Shown here piece after piece: positions 33,774 to 42,279 of a DNA stretch of 44,177 nt. The stretch is from Methanobrevibacter ruminantium (GTDB lineage: Archaea; Methanobacteriota; Methanobacteria; Methanobacteriales; Methanobacteriaceae). The DNA is taken from positions 1 through 44,177 of the forward strand of contig NZ_JAEDCO010000011.1 of assembly GCF_016294135.1 (NCBI RefSeq), read 5' to 3'. Both the position numbers and the translations under genes were made by a program. Numbering within the stretch: position 1 is the stretch's first letter; each line of letters opens with the position of its first letter. The notes beneath the pieces are model-generated. The model made no database searches, was not told where the DNA came from, and saw nothing but the letters and a program-made list of their open reading frames with translations.

Positions 33774-34532
33774 TTATAATTTTTCAAAGAACTCTTGATT
33801 AAAGATATCCAAATCATAATCAACAAAGACTTCAGACCTTGTTGAGACTGTTTTTTCCTGTTTTTTAGGATTGAATCCTTCAATTTCCCAAGATCTCTTA
33901 TAAACTCCTATTCCTCTTTTCTTCCAGGTTTCCACATCATTGAGATTTATTCCTCTCTCAAATAGCATGTCATGGATTTCATTAGATTTCAATCCATTAA
34001 TTTTCTCATTTGCTTCTTCACTATCGTATTCCTTTTTCAGTGCCCAGATGCCATATCCATTGATGCAATTTCTCCAACATTCATCTTGTCTCCATTTGAA
34101 GTAGTCAGATATAGATGCATCATCGATTGGAATGATTCTTGAATCAAATGAAATAGGAAATACAATATTCCTTTCATTATCTGATAGGTTATCTAAATCA
34201 AATTCATTAGAATAATCGTTTAATAAATTATATGTAAAGGAACTTGAAGCCAGTGAAGCGAATACAGAATTGATCTTCTCAACTCTGCCTGAAAATGGAA
34301 TCTCATCCAAAAGTATGCTGATTTCATCTGAAAATGCATAAATGAATTTAGGTGCAAACTGATTGAATATGTCGAGGCAAACATTTGTGATTATCTTATA
34401 GAAGTTTTCATCATAAGGCTTTACAAGATCTAATGCCTTTGATAAACTATGAAACTTGCGACCATCTAAACGTATGATGATATTGGAGTTCTTTGGAACC
34501 TTCATAGTTGAATAAATCTCATAATCCTTCAT
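33774..34532 (-). CDS. Thg1-family 3'-5' nucleotidyltransferase
   Basis: This 252-residue member of the tRNA-His guanylyltransferase family adds nucleotides in the reverse 3'-5' direction. The metal-binding motifs IIIRLDGRKFHSLSKAL and FIYAFSDEISILLDE carry the catalytic carboxylates, and RVEKINSVFASLASSSFTY is a conserved helix. Archaeal homologues can add G-1 to tRNA-His or repair 5'-truncated tRNAs; which applies here is not visible. The ATG follows GGTGAT. The gene ends 46 bases before the JAMM gene on the same strand. Confidence 0.92.
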   Translation of the reverse strand: MKDYEIYSTMKVPKNSNIIIRLDGRKFHSLSKALDLVKPYDENFYKIITNVCLDIFNQFAPKFIYAFSDEISILLDEIPFSGRVEKINSVFASLASSSFTYNLLNDYSNEFDLDNLSDNERNIVFPISFDSRIIPIDDASISDYFKWRQDECWRNCINGYGIWALKKEYDSEEANEKINGLKSNEIHDMLFERGINLNDVETWKKRGIGVYKRSWEIEGFNPKKQEKTVSTRSEVFVDYDLDIFNQEFFEKL

Positions 34533-34620
34533 CTAATCACCTAAATTCTAGTTATTTCATTATACAATACATGATTTTGAAAAAATTAAATTGATTTTAA
34601 TTAAATATATTAAATTTAAA

Positions 34621-35382
34621 TTATGTTCCTACAGAGAAACATTCACCAAAACTCTTTAAGAGCTTAATAGCTGAAAATGCAGCTAACATGCTTGTTTTTG
34701 GGTTTGCAGCAAATGGATAGTTTTCAGAGCTTGTTCTGAATTCGCCGAAGTCACCTTTAACTACAACCTCATGAACATTCCTCTCCACTTTTGGATCCAC
34801 TATTATCTTTACATCAATATCCATATTGCATGCAATGCTTAAGGATGCTGCAACATTGATATTCACTGGGAATTTCTCAACAGCTTCTGAAGCTTTTCCT
34901 TCAAATAGAACCTCTTCCTCTTCAACTTCCCTTCCTAAAGATTTAGGCGCTTTTCTTGTAGTCAATGAAGCTTCTGTAATCTTGCCTATGGATGCCGCCT
35001 TGATACCATCCAAGCCAACTATAGCACCTGAAGGAGCATACACTTTAGCATTATTGTCTTCTGCAGTTTTTCTAACCTTGTTTCTGAATTCATTATCCAT
35101 CAATGCACCTACACTCATTACCATAAGATCAACACCTCTTTCAAGGATATCCAATGCAATGATCTTTAATGCAATTGGAGAAGCTGATTCCAAAATCAAA
35201 TCAACGTCATCCAACATATCTTCCAATCTTAAAACAGCAACACCATTTGCAATCTGTGCAAGATTTTCTGCCCGTTCTATGTCTGTATCATAGAAATATT
35301 TAATTTGTATTCCACTATCAGACATGAATTCATTTACTATAGTATTGGCTATAGCCCCACATCCTACAATACCTACAATCAT
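34621..35382 (-). CDS. nadX: L-aspartate dehydrogenase
   Basis: This 253-residue NAD(P)-dependent enzyme turns aspartate into iminoaspartate for quinolinate and NAD synthesis, replacing NadB. It starts with the Rossmann loop MIVGIVGCGAIANTIVNEF. Conserved parts include VMSVGALMDNEF, YAPSGAIVGLDGIKAA and PVNINVAASLSIACNMD, the last carrying the active-site region, and the C-terminal YPFAANPKTSMLAAFSAIK. The length is normal. AGGTGAACTG precedes the ATG. Confidence 0.93.
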   Translation of the reverse strand: MIVGIVGCGAIANTIVNEFMSDSGIQIKYFYDTDIERAENLAQIANGVAVLRLEDMLDDVDLILESASPIALKIIALDILERGVDLMVMSVGALMDNEFRNKVRKTAEDNNAKVYAPSGAIVGLDGIKAASIGKITEASLTTRKAPKSLGREVEEEEVLFEGKASEAVEKFPVNINVAASLSIACNMDIDVKIIVDPKVERNVHEVVVKGDFGEFRTSSENYPFAANPKTSMLAAFSAIKLLKSFGECFSVGT

Positions 35383-35750
35383 CAGTTCACCTCAAATATG
35401 AAAAATTGAAAATTTTTTGAATGTATAAAATTAATTTAAATTAATTTAAATAAATTTTCCTTAATTATAATTATTCTTTATTAAATAAAAAACTATCCTA
35501 TTGAATATAGTTAAGTGTTTAAATTTTGATTAAAAATGAAAAATTAAAAAATTTAACCATTTATTATAAATTGTTAATAACATTGATAATAACAAGAAAA
35601 TGATGAAAATTGCTTCATGAAAAAAATTGAAAAAAAGAGAAAATAAATTAAATATGTTAATTAATCTGAAATTACATTTAGAAAAAATAGGCTAGTAATC
35701 AAAGGATATGGTAAAAATCTCAAAGATTAAAAACATATTTAGTTAAAGAA
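35383..35750. other. AT-rich spacer between the PRC-barrel gene and nadX
   Basis: No gene is visible. It must hold the nadX promoter close to 35400-35440 (TATA-like TTAATTTAAATT repeats) and the 3' end of the PRC-barrel transcript. The only structure noted is a weak CTTCATGAAA element near 35612-35622. Confidence 0.5.
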
Positions 35751-36161
35751 CTATTGTGCTTTTGGTATAGGAGATTCTACAGGAGCTTCTGCCGGAGCTG
35801 CTCTAACAGGCTCTGGTCTTGGGCGAATAGACATTTCTTCTCCAGCTACTGGAGGTTTTGGTCTTTTTAAGTCTTGAGGATCAATTAACATAATGTCGCC
35901 AATAGCAGTTACTCTGTCAAACTCAATGTTAAGTAAGCCTTCTTGGAAGGTTCTGCCTACTTCTTCTTCAGGTACGAACTGGAATCCACCTCTAAAGATA
36001 TCTCTGAACCCTGCACTTTTTCTTTCAGGTTCTAAAGCTTTTACTTGAAGTCTAGAGATAGTTCCATATCTGATATTTAAAACTACATCGTGTACTCGAC
36101 CTACATACTGTCCTGCTAATGTATATATATCCAAATCGTAAAGAGTTGAAACTTCTACCAT
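35751..36161 (-). CDS. PRC-barrel domain protein with proline-rich tail
   Basis: The protein has 136 residues from ATG 36161, which follows GGTGAAAAA; a longer frame begins with TTG 21 bases earlier. Residues about 1-85 form a PRC barrel (STLYDLDIYTLAGQYVGRVH then DVVLNIRYGTISRLQVKALE). The C-terminal 40 residues are Pro/Ala/Glu/Arg-rich and probably disordered (PKPPVAGEEMSIRPRPEPVR). In other archaea single PRC-barrel proteins take part in FtsZ-based cell division, which is a reasonable but unproven role here. Confidence 0.85.
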   Translation of the reverse strand: MVEVSTLYDLDIYTLAGQYVGRVHDVVLNIRYGTISRLQVKALEPERKSAGFRDIFRGGFQFVPEEEVGRTFQEGLLNIEFDRVTAIGDIMLIDPQDLKRPKPPVAGEEMSIRPRPEPVRAAPAEAPVESPIPKAQ

Positions 36162-36567
36162 TTTTTCACCATTATAACTCAATAAATCAAATAAAAATGT
36201 TTGTTGTCAATGCACTTAAAACATTGCAAAATCCTTTAATTTTTAAAAATTTTAGCCTATGGATAATGAATTAATAATTAAAGATATGAATTTTTTAATT
36301 TTGAGTTTTATTAAGAAATTCATATGAAATTTAACAATTTAAACATCAAATAAGCTTATTATATAATATATGTCTATTTGCTTATATAAATACTTTATGT
36401 TTTTTAAGTCAAAAATAACTATTAAAATTTAAAAAAATTGCTAAAATTGAAATAAAAATTAAAAATAATTGTAAAAATTATCTAAAAATTAAAAAATAGA
36501 AAAATTTCAATATCAAAACGAAAAAATAAGTAAAATTTTAGAGAAAAAATTCAAAAATTTCCAAAAA

Positions 36568-36641
36568 ATGATAATATCATGATAATATCATTGAAAATTT
36601 CATGAAATTTGAAAAAAATGTTAATGTCATGTTAATATCAT
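36568..36641. repeat. Paired 11-bp repeats flanking a 16-bp palindrome
   Basis: ATGATAATATC occurs twice in tandem (36568-36591, ending AT). Exactly 50 bases later comes ATGTTAATGTC ATGTTAATATC AT (36618-36641). Between them lies the perfect palindrome AAATTTCATGAAATTT (36595-36610). Confidence 0.8.
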
Positions 36642-36771
36642 AAGTAATTTAGTTAGGATAATACTAGAATTTAAGAAAATATTATCGAAGAAATGGAAAA
36701 GCTGGTAGAAAATATTATAAAAAAATAGAAAAATGAAAAAATGAAAAGATTAATGAAAAATAAAAAAAAGT

Positions 36772-36796
36772 GAAAAAGTTTTGATCAAACTTTTTC
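36772..36796 (-). terminator. Hairpin terminator after the tRNA-binding protein gene
   Basis: GAAAAAGTTT (36772-36781) pairs with AAACTTTTTC (36787-36796) around a TGATC loop. On the minus strand it is followed by a long T-rich tract (36720-36771). It lies about 25 bases after the stop codon. Confidence 0.7.
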
Positions 36797-36820
36797 TAAA
36801 AGTTTGTCTAAAAGTTTGGG

Positions 36821-37546
36821 TTAATTGTCCAAGAAGTTTGTAATCATGTTTTTGGTTTCATTCAATGATTCCATAGGTATTCCATTAGGCATTTGGCCCA
36901 ATTCACCTTGAACATCCTTCAAGATGCTACCGTTCATTCCTAAAAACATACCTTCAGAAACAATTTCCATAAATGTAGCAGGAGGAAGCAATGAAACGCC
37001 TACTCTATTTCCTTCCTTAACAGTCAAGTCATTGGTAACAACTTTCAAAGCCCTTTTTCCAAGATTTACATTACAAATCATTAGGGAATCAGCATTAGGG
37101 TGCTTGCTGACACTCATGATTTCTCCAACCTTCACATCAATTGCAATGATTGGATCATCAATTGGTCCGAATTTGAATCTGTTTCTAAGACCTAAAATGG
37201 TGTCAAGGAAGAATCTGACCTTAGCAATGTTTTCTTCAGTCTTTTCCCTTTCATCCTTTGGAGCTCCATTCATAAACTTATGAGCCCAATCTTCACCGCC
37301 AAGGAAATCAATGATCCTATTGGCTTTTTCTTCAAGCTTATCAACATCTTCACAATTAGCTAATGTATCTCCTTCAAGATAGCAGTAAAGCAATGACTTT
37401 AAGTCCGGCTCCATCCTTTTGGTTTCTTCAATAGCTCCTTTCTTATTCCAATTCCCCCTAAAACTTCCTGTTTGAACAGTTCTTAGGAATAATTCACGAG
37501 AATGCATAGCTATTAAAATTCTATAATCTTTAGCAGTATCCCACAT
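36821..37546 (-). CDS. Archaeal RNA-binding protein with C-terminal EMAP/tRNA-binding domain
   Basis: This 241-residue COG2517-type protein has an N-terminal helical domain (about residues 1-125), typical of this archaeal family. The OB-fold tRNA-binding domain of the EMAPII/Trbp111 type occupies about residues 130-235 (IIAIDVKVGEIMSVSKHPNA, DSLMICNVNLGKRALKVVTN, GVSLLPPATFMEIVSEGMFL). It probably helps tRNA handling or an aminoacyl-tRNA synthetase. The ATG follows GTGATATT. Confidence 0.88.
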   Translation of the reverse strand: MWDTAKDYRILIAMHSRELFLRTVQTGSFRGNWNKKGAIEETKRMEPDLKSLLYCYLEGDTLANCEDVDKLEEKANRIIDFLGGEDWAHKFMNGAPKDEREKTEENIAKVRFFLDTILGLRNRFKFGPIDDPIIAIDVKVGEIMSVSKHPNADSLMICNVNLGKRALKVVTNDLTVKEGNRVGVSLLPPATFMEIVSEGMFLGMNGSILKDVQGELGQMPNGIPMESLNETKNMITNFLDN

Positions 37547-37655
37547 AATATCACTTGATAATCATAAAAATTTTAAAAATTAATTTAAACTTTAATTTTT
37601 TCTTGAATAATAATTTATTCCTCTTTAAATTAATACTTTATCAAAATATTGGAAA

Positions 37656-39071
37656 TTATCTGCAATTGAATGCAATCAATTTGGTCTTGCACATATCCTC
37701 AACTGCATACTTGATTCCTTCCTTGCCCATACCGCTTGACTTGAATCCTCCAAATGGCATTGCATCGGTTCTGAATGTGGATTCCTTATTGATTAAAACT
37801 GAACCTGCATCAATTTCATTTGCACATCTTAAGGCACTATGGATACTTTCTGTAAAGACTCCTGCCTGAAGGCCATATTGTGTATTGTTTGCCTCTTTGA
37901 TTGCTTCATCAAGGCCATCCACTCTGATTATAGGTGCAATTGGACCAAAGGTCTCATTAGCTACAATATCCATATCCATAGTTACATTGTCTAAGATGGT
38001 TGGTTCATAGAAGCACTCTTTTCTGTTTCCACCAAGCAAGAGTTCTGCACCATCCTCAATTGCCCTATTGACAGAGGTTTCAATATTAAGGGCGGAGCTT
38101 TCATTGATTACAGGACCTATATCAGTTGATTCATCCATAGGATTACCCATTTTTAACTTGCTTGCCTCCTTTACAAACATGTCTATGAATTCATCTGCAA
38201 TCCTATTGTCAAGAATCAATCTCTTTACACCAATGCAGACTTGACCAGAGAATAGGAATGCACCGGATACTGCAGCACTTACTGCCTTTTCAATGTCTGC
38301 ATCTTCAAGTATGACTAAAGGATCGTTTCCACCAAGTTCCATTGTCAATTTCTTCATTCCTGCCCTTGATGAGATGAACAATCCAGTTGCTACACTTCCT
38401 GTAAATGATATCTTGTCCACTCCAGTTGAAACCACCATTGCATCTCCAACTTCGCTTCCATAACCAGTTACAGAGTTTATTACACCATCTGGAAAATGGT
38501 TATTGATTATTTCAGCCAATCTTAAAGCGGAAAGCGGTGCTTCCATAGATGGTTTCATAACAACAGTGTTTTTAGCTGCAATAGCTGGAGCTATCTTATG
38601 TAGAGCTAAATTCACTGGATAATTGAATGGAGTAATCGCTCCAACAACACCAAGAGGAACCTTCTTAGTGAATGCCAAGAATCTTGTCTCAGTTGAGCCA
38701 GTTGCATCAATAGGTACTGACTCACCATAGATTCTCTTTGCCTCTTCAGCTGCAAATTGAAGTGTTTCCACAGATCTTTGAAGTTCAACAATAGCTTGCT
38801 TATATGGCTTTCCAGCTTCTGCAACAATCAGTTTTGCAATGTTCTTGCTTTCCTTTTCAAGCTCTTCGCAAGCATTTTGAAGGTTTATTGAAACTTCCTT
38901 TGCAGATAATTCATTCAATGCTTTCTTTGCATTATTTGCAGCTTCAACAGCATTATCAACATCACTTCTATATGCTATTGGAACAGTATCCACAATTTCT
39001 CCATTGTATGGATTGATGACATCATAATGGTCTGATTTGTCTATAAATTCACCATTAATTAAGAATTTCAT
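37656..39071 (-). CDS. cofA: Aldehyde dehydrogenase, lactaldehyde dehydrogenase CofA-like
   Basis: This 471-residue NAD(P)-dependent aldehyde dehydrogenase has the catalytic Cys in LFSGQVCIGVKR, the general-base Glu in LTMELGGNDPLVI, the Asn in TPFNYPVNLALHK and the cofactor loop SFTGSVATG. In Methanobacteriales this closest-looking family is the lactaldehyde dehydrogenase that supplies lactate for the 2-phospholactate moiety of coenzyme F420. Other methanogen aldehyde dehydrogenases cannot be excluded from sequence reading alone. The ATG has a GGAGT ribosome binding site. It seems to be transcribed alone. Confidence 0.75.
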   Translation of the reverse strand: MKFLINGEFIDKSDHYDVINPYNGEIVDTVPIAYRSDVDNAVEAANNAKKALNELSAKEVSINLQNACEELEKESKNIAKLIVAEAGKPYKQAIVELQRSVETLQFAAEEAKRIYGESVPIDATGSTETRFLAFTKKVPLGVVGAITPFNYPVNLALHKIAPAIAAKNTVVMKPSMEAPLSALRLAEIINNHFPDGVINSVTGYGSEVGDAMVVSTGVDKISFTGSVATGLFISSRAGMKKLTMELGGNDPLVILEDADIEKAVSAAVSGAFLFSGQVCIGVKRLILDNRIADEFIDMFVKEASKLKMGNPMDESTDIGPVINESSALNIETSVNRAIEDGAELLLGGNRKECFYEPTILDNVTMDMDIVANETFGPIAPIIRVDGLDEAIKEANNTQYGLQAGVFTESIHSALRCANEIDAGSVLINKESTFRTDAMPFGGFKSSGMGKEGIKYAVEDMCKTKLIAFNCR

Positions 39072-39185
39072 GATTTTGACTCCTAAATTATTTTTTAATT
39101 TTAATTATTTCTTTAATCTTTGAATTTTCAAATAATTAATAAACTATTTGTTTTATTCAATAATAAGTTTTGGTAAAATAATTAA

Positions 39186-39407
39186 CTATTCAAATTTAGA
39201 AGCAATATCACCAAATGAACTGTTTAAAGTGTTTATTTCATTTGAATCAATTTCAGTCCCCAAGTCAACGATATATGATTTATACATTGAAACAACCAAA
39301 AGAATGATTACGATTATTCCTCCAATTATCAATATCAATTCAACAGCCCCTTGACCCTTATTGTCATGAATTAAAATGCTTGGAAAATTTAAATCTATAT
39401 TTCTCAT
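39186..39407 (-). CDS. Type IV pilin-like protein with class III signal peptide
   Basis: This 73-residue protein has an 18-residue leader ending in DNKG, followed by QGAVELILIIGGIIVIILLV. The pattern KG|Q-x3-E plus a hydrophobic helix is the class III signal peptide cut by EppA-type prepilin peptidases (cleavage before Gln). The mature protein of about 55 residues has only a short outer part (IVDLGTEIDSNEINTLNSSF), so it may be a minor pilin or an adaptor. It starts 12 bases after the stop of the TadC-like gene and is surely in the same transcript. Confidence 0.88.
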   Translation of the reverse strand: MRNIDLNFPSILIHDNKGQGAVELILIIGGIIVIILLVVSMYKSYIVDLGTEIDSNEINTLNSSFGDIASKFE

Positions 39408-39419
39408 AATATCACATAA

Positions 39420-40352
39420 TTACACTAATCCAAAGAATCCTGCTCCAAAGTTGTTGATTATATAGAATACCGCAAAGGCAGAACATGTGATTGGAATTGA
39501 ATACCTAAGCCCTTTCTTCAAGTCCCCATACATTATCAAAGCTATTAGAAAGCCTGCCAAAATTGAATGAATGAGGAGATAAATCTCTGCAGCAAGCGGT
39601 GCGACTTCGCAAATTGATCCACCTTTTCCAAGTTCAATCATGAAGGATGAATAGACTCCAACCATCCCAAGGGCAAAGGGAGCGGCTATTGTTGAAGCGA
39701 TTATTAGAAACATTATTGACATCATAACGCTTGCCTTTCTCTCCCTCTTCAATATCAGCATAGCCCTTAAGTCATCACTTACATCAAGAATGATCTCAGA
39801 CAAGGATCCTCCGCTTTTATGGGCATTCAATATGATTTTAAAGCTTCTCTCAAGGTCCTTTGAGTTGAGTCTCATTGCCATATTGCTAAATGATTCATCA
39901 AGAGATTTTCCCATCCTTATCTCAACAACAACTCTTCTTAATTCATCATACAATGGCCCTTTTCTATGGTCAGACATGTCCACCAAAGCATTTTCCAAAC
40001 TTAATCCAACCTTTAGCATAGATGACAATTGCCTTAAGAAGTCTGGAATTGAGTTTTCTATCTCACTTGCCCTTTTTTCTATTTTCAAAAACAAGATCAA
40101 AATGAATGCAATTGTTGGAATGAAAACAGCTAAAGATAAAGCAAATATCAAATTAAATGACAACACTATTGAAACTAGTGAAAATAGAATGATGAATGCA
40201 ATATAAACCATTAGAATAATTGCCAATATTTGGGATGCCAATGTAAATATTCCTGCCTTAAGCAAGTACTCTTGAAAGGCAATTAAAAAAGATTGGTTTA
40301 TTTTATTTTCTATTATATTCGATAATTTGATTATTAAATCTTCAATAAACAT
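39420..40352 (-). CDS. Pilus assembly platform protein, TadC/GspF-like
   Basis: This 310-residue T2SSF-domain protein has two membrane helices at about residues 35-90, then the conserved cytoplasmic domain (SSMLKVGLSLENALVDMSDH, RVVVEIRMGKSLDESFSNMA, LILNAHKSGGSLSEIILDVS-like block) and three more C-terminal helices. It acts as the inner-membrane platform for an archaeal type IV pilus. The ATPase (TadA-like) and prepilin peptidase are not in this window. No ribosome binding site precedes the ATG, so initiation may be leaderless or use a later start; a TATA-like GTTTATAAATAAG lies about 44 bases upstream. Confidence 0.85.
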   Translation of the reverse strand: MFIEDLIIKLSNIIENKINQSFLIAFQEYLLKAGIFTLASQILAIILMVYIAFIILFSLVSIVLSFNLIFALSLAVFIPTIAFILILFLKIEKRASEIENSIPDFLRQLSSMLKVGLSLENALVDMSDHRKGPLYDELRRVVVEIRMGKSLDESFSNMAMRLNSKDLERSFKIILNAHKSGGSLSEIILDVSDDLRAMLILKRERKASVMMSIMFLIIASTIAAPFALGMVGVYSSFMIELGKGGSICEVAPLAAEIYLLIHSILAGFLIALIMYGDLKKGLRYSIPITCSAFAVFYIINNFGAGFFGLV

Positions 40353-41041
40353 TGATAATAGATTTGTATAAGTAATTAATAAATTTAACTTATTTATAAA
40401 CTTAAAAAAACAATTTAATTAGAATATAATAAAAAATAAGTAAAATTATAATGCTGTGATAAAATTAAAGTGATTTAATAAAATTAAAATTAGATTGGAA
40501 AATTAAATTAGATAAAAAAGTCAATGAATGTTAAATGAATTCTAAAAGAATTCAAATAACACAACGTTCTTAAAAAATTTTGGATCTGTCAATAAATCCA
40601 TAAATATAATTTAATAAAAATGATATTTAAAAATTTTTATTAGCATTCAAAAATAGGAAAAGCCCATCAAGGAAAAAATCTAACCTAACTTTTTTCATGG
40701 CATTATAGACAGAGAGGATTATTCAATAAAAATTAGAAATAATTTTATTAGAACTTCAAGAAACAATAAAATTGTTCTAAGATTTATTTCCAAACCAACA
40801 CATCCTAAAAATTTTTTAAGAACGTTTGATTTTTTTAGATGGTGAAACTCAAAAATAGATTTTTAAAGATTAATACTTAAATATAACGATTTTAAACCCG
40901 TTAAATTTCAAAATAAAATCATTATCATATTTATATGAAAAAATAACTAAAAATAAGAAAAATTAAGCGATTTGTAAAATTATAATGAGATTAAAAAATT
41001 AAAATTTGACTGAAAAAATTAGGGAAAATTAAAAAGAAAAA
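40353..41041. other. 689-base intergenic region carrying a MITE-like element
   Basis: No gene is supported. The region contains the promoter of the TadC-like gene at its left edge, the inverted-repeat element 40563-40826 in the middle, and A/T-rich sequence behind the M24 peptidase gene on its right. Confidence 0.6.
40563..40826. mobile_element. MITE-like element with 19-bp inverted ends
   Basis: AACGTTCTTAAAAAATTTT (40563-40581) is exactly complementary to 40808-40826. Pairing continues inward through GGAT with a 2-base offset and then weakens. The interior (264 bases overall) has no ORF, but has a nested inverted repeat TTAGAAC/GTTCTAA near 40750-40780. No target-site duplication was found next to the ends. 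It could be a non-autonomous transposon remnant or a long structured RNA. Confidence 0.5.
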
Positions 41042-42085
41042 TTATAATATTTGAGGCAAATTACCAATCAGTTTACCCGTTTTGTCAACTAAAACCATAT
41101 CCTCTATCCTTACTCCAAACTCTCCTTCAAGATAGATTCCTGGCTCAATTGTTATAATCATATTGTTCTCCAAAACAGTTTGATCCTTTAGGGAAACTGA
41201 AGGATTTTCATGAATGTCCAATCCTAAGCTATGGCCAGTGCTGTGAATGAAATTATCCCCATAACCATATTCAGTTATGATGTCTCTTGCCACCTTATCC
41301 ACTTCACAAGCTTTTACACCTGCCTTAACAGCATCAATGGCCTTGTCATGAGCTTCAAGAACTATATTGGATATTTCCTCCTGCCTTTCTGTGTAGATGA
41401 AAGTTCTTGTTGTGTCAGAGCAATAACCCTCAAACTTACAGCCGTAATCAACTAAAACTGGTGTGTCAAGGACATGTTGCCTTGGAGTTGAATGAGGCAA
41501 TGATGATACAGGGCCAGTTGCAAATATTGTATCAAATGATTCAACGGTTGCCCCATTCTTTCTCATCAGATAGCCTAATTCATATGCACATTCCCATTCT
41601 TCTGCCCCCTTCTCCTGCTTGGAGCGGACATCCAATTCAAGGAGTGACTTATGTGCAATATCAGTTGCCTTAATCATCTTTTGGATTTCATCATCAGACT
41701 TTATCATCCTTTCAGTTGAAATTGCATTGGAGATAGTGAGATTGAAGTCCTTGAACTTTTCATAAACGTTTGCAGTCAAGTCTGATTCAATGGCTAAGCT
41801 CTTGATTCCTTCATCTTTTAGATATTCAATCATCTTATCAAATGATTCATACTTCACAATATCGATGGAAGATGTGTTTTCTGCATTTTCCATATCCATT
41901 CCAGAAACAAATATGATTGGATTTTCCTTAATGATCATGAATGCAAAGCTTGTTGACAAGTATCCTGACAAGTAATGGATATTATTGAAATTAGCCACCA
42001 ACATGGCATCCAAGTCTTTCTCTTCCAATTTTTTCAAGATGTTTTTTATGTGAAAATTATGAATCTCATTATCCTTAATTTGCAT
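41042..42085 (-). CDS. M24 family metallopeptidase, Xaa-Pro aminopeptidase-like
   Basis: This 347-residue protein has an N-terminal creatinase-like domain (about residues 15-125) and a C-terminal pita-bread catalytic domain. The metal ligands are visible in order: two Asp in VLVDYGCKFEGYCSDTTRTF, His in HSTGHSLGLDIHENPSV, Glu in MIITIEPGIYLEGEFG and Glu in VRIEDMVLVD. It should remove an N-terminal residue before proline or cut a related dipeptide in the cytoplasm. The ATG follows GAGGC. It is divergent from ycaO. Confidence 0.9.
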   Translation of the reverse strand: MQIKDNEIHNFHIKNILKKLEEKDLDAMLVANFNNIHYLSGYLSTSFAFMIIKENPIIFVSGMDMENAENTSSIDIVKYESFDKMIEYLKDEGIKSLAIESDLTANVYEKFKDFNLTISNAISTERMIKSDDEIQKMIKATDIAHKSLLELDVRSKQEKGAEEWECAYELGYLMRKNGATVESFDTIFATGPVSSLPHSTPRQHVLDTPVLVDYGCKFEGYCSDTTRTFIYTERQEEISNIVLEAHDKAIDAVKAGVKACEVDKVARDIITEYGYGDNFIHSTGHSLGLDIHENPSVSLKDQTVLENNMIITIEPGIYLEGEFGVRIEDMVLVDKTGKLIGNLPQIL

Positions 42086-42241
42086 TTGAAAGCCTCAATT
42101 GAATTATTAGTTTTCTCCTATACTTTCTTATATCACTTATTATTTAAAAATTAAACGAATGATTGAAATAAACCTATAACAATTATTATAAATAATCAAT
42201 TACATAATATAAATATTATAAAATTTAAAATTTTAAAACAA

Positions 42242-42260
42242 TTTCAAAATTATTTTGAAA
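42242..42260 (+). promoter_or_regulatory. Palindrome in the ycaO leader
   Basis: TTTCAAAAT-T-ATTTTGAAA is a perfect 9-bp inverted repeat 20-38 bases before the ycaO ATG. It lies just downstream of TATA-like sequence at about 42205-42225. It could be an operator or a small mRNA hairpin next to the ribosome binding site AAGGAT. Confidence 0.4.
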
Positions 42261-42279
42261 ATAGCTAAGGATAAAAAAC

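Larger units (their letters stand above)
36162..36820. other. Long AT-rich spacer with ordered repeats
   Basis: There is no gene in these 659 bases. They hold the PRC-barrel promoter near 36161-36230, a repeat/palindrome array at 36568-36641 and a terminator hairpin at 36772-36796. A direct repeat TCTAAAAGTTTG (two copies, about 36794-36817) lies next to the stop of the tRNA-binding protein gene. Confidence 0.6.

Noticed and set aside
37555..37869. 104-residue plus-strand frame at the cofA 3' end
   Set aside because: It runs from A/T spacer into the antisense of cofA and has no conserved features.
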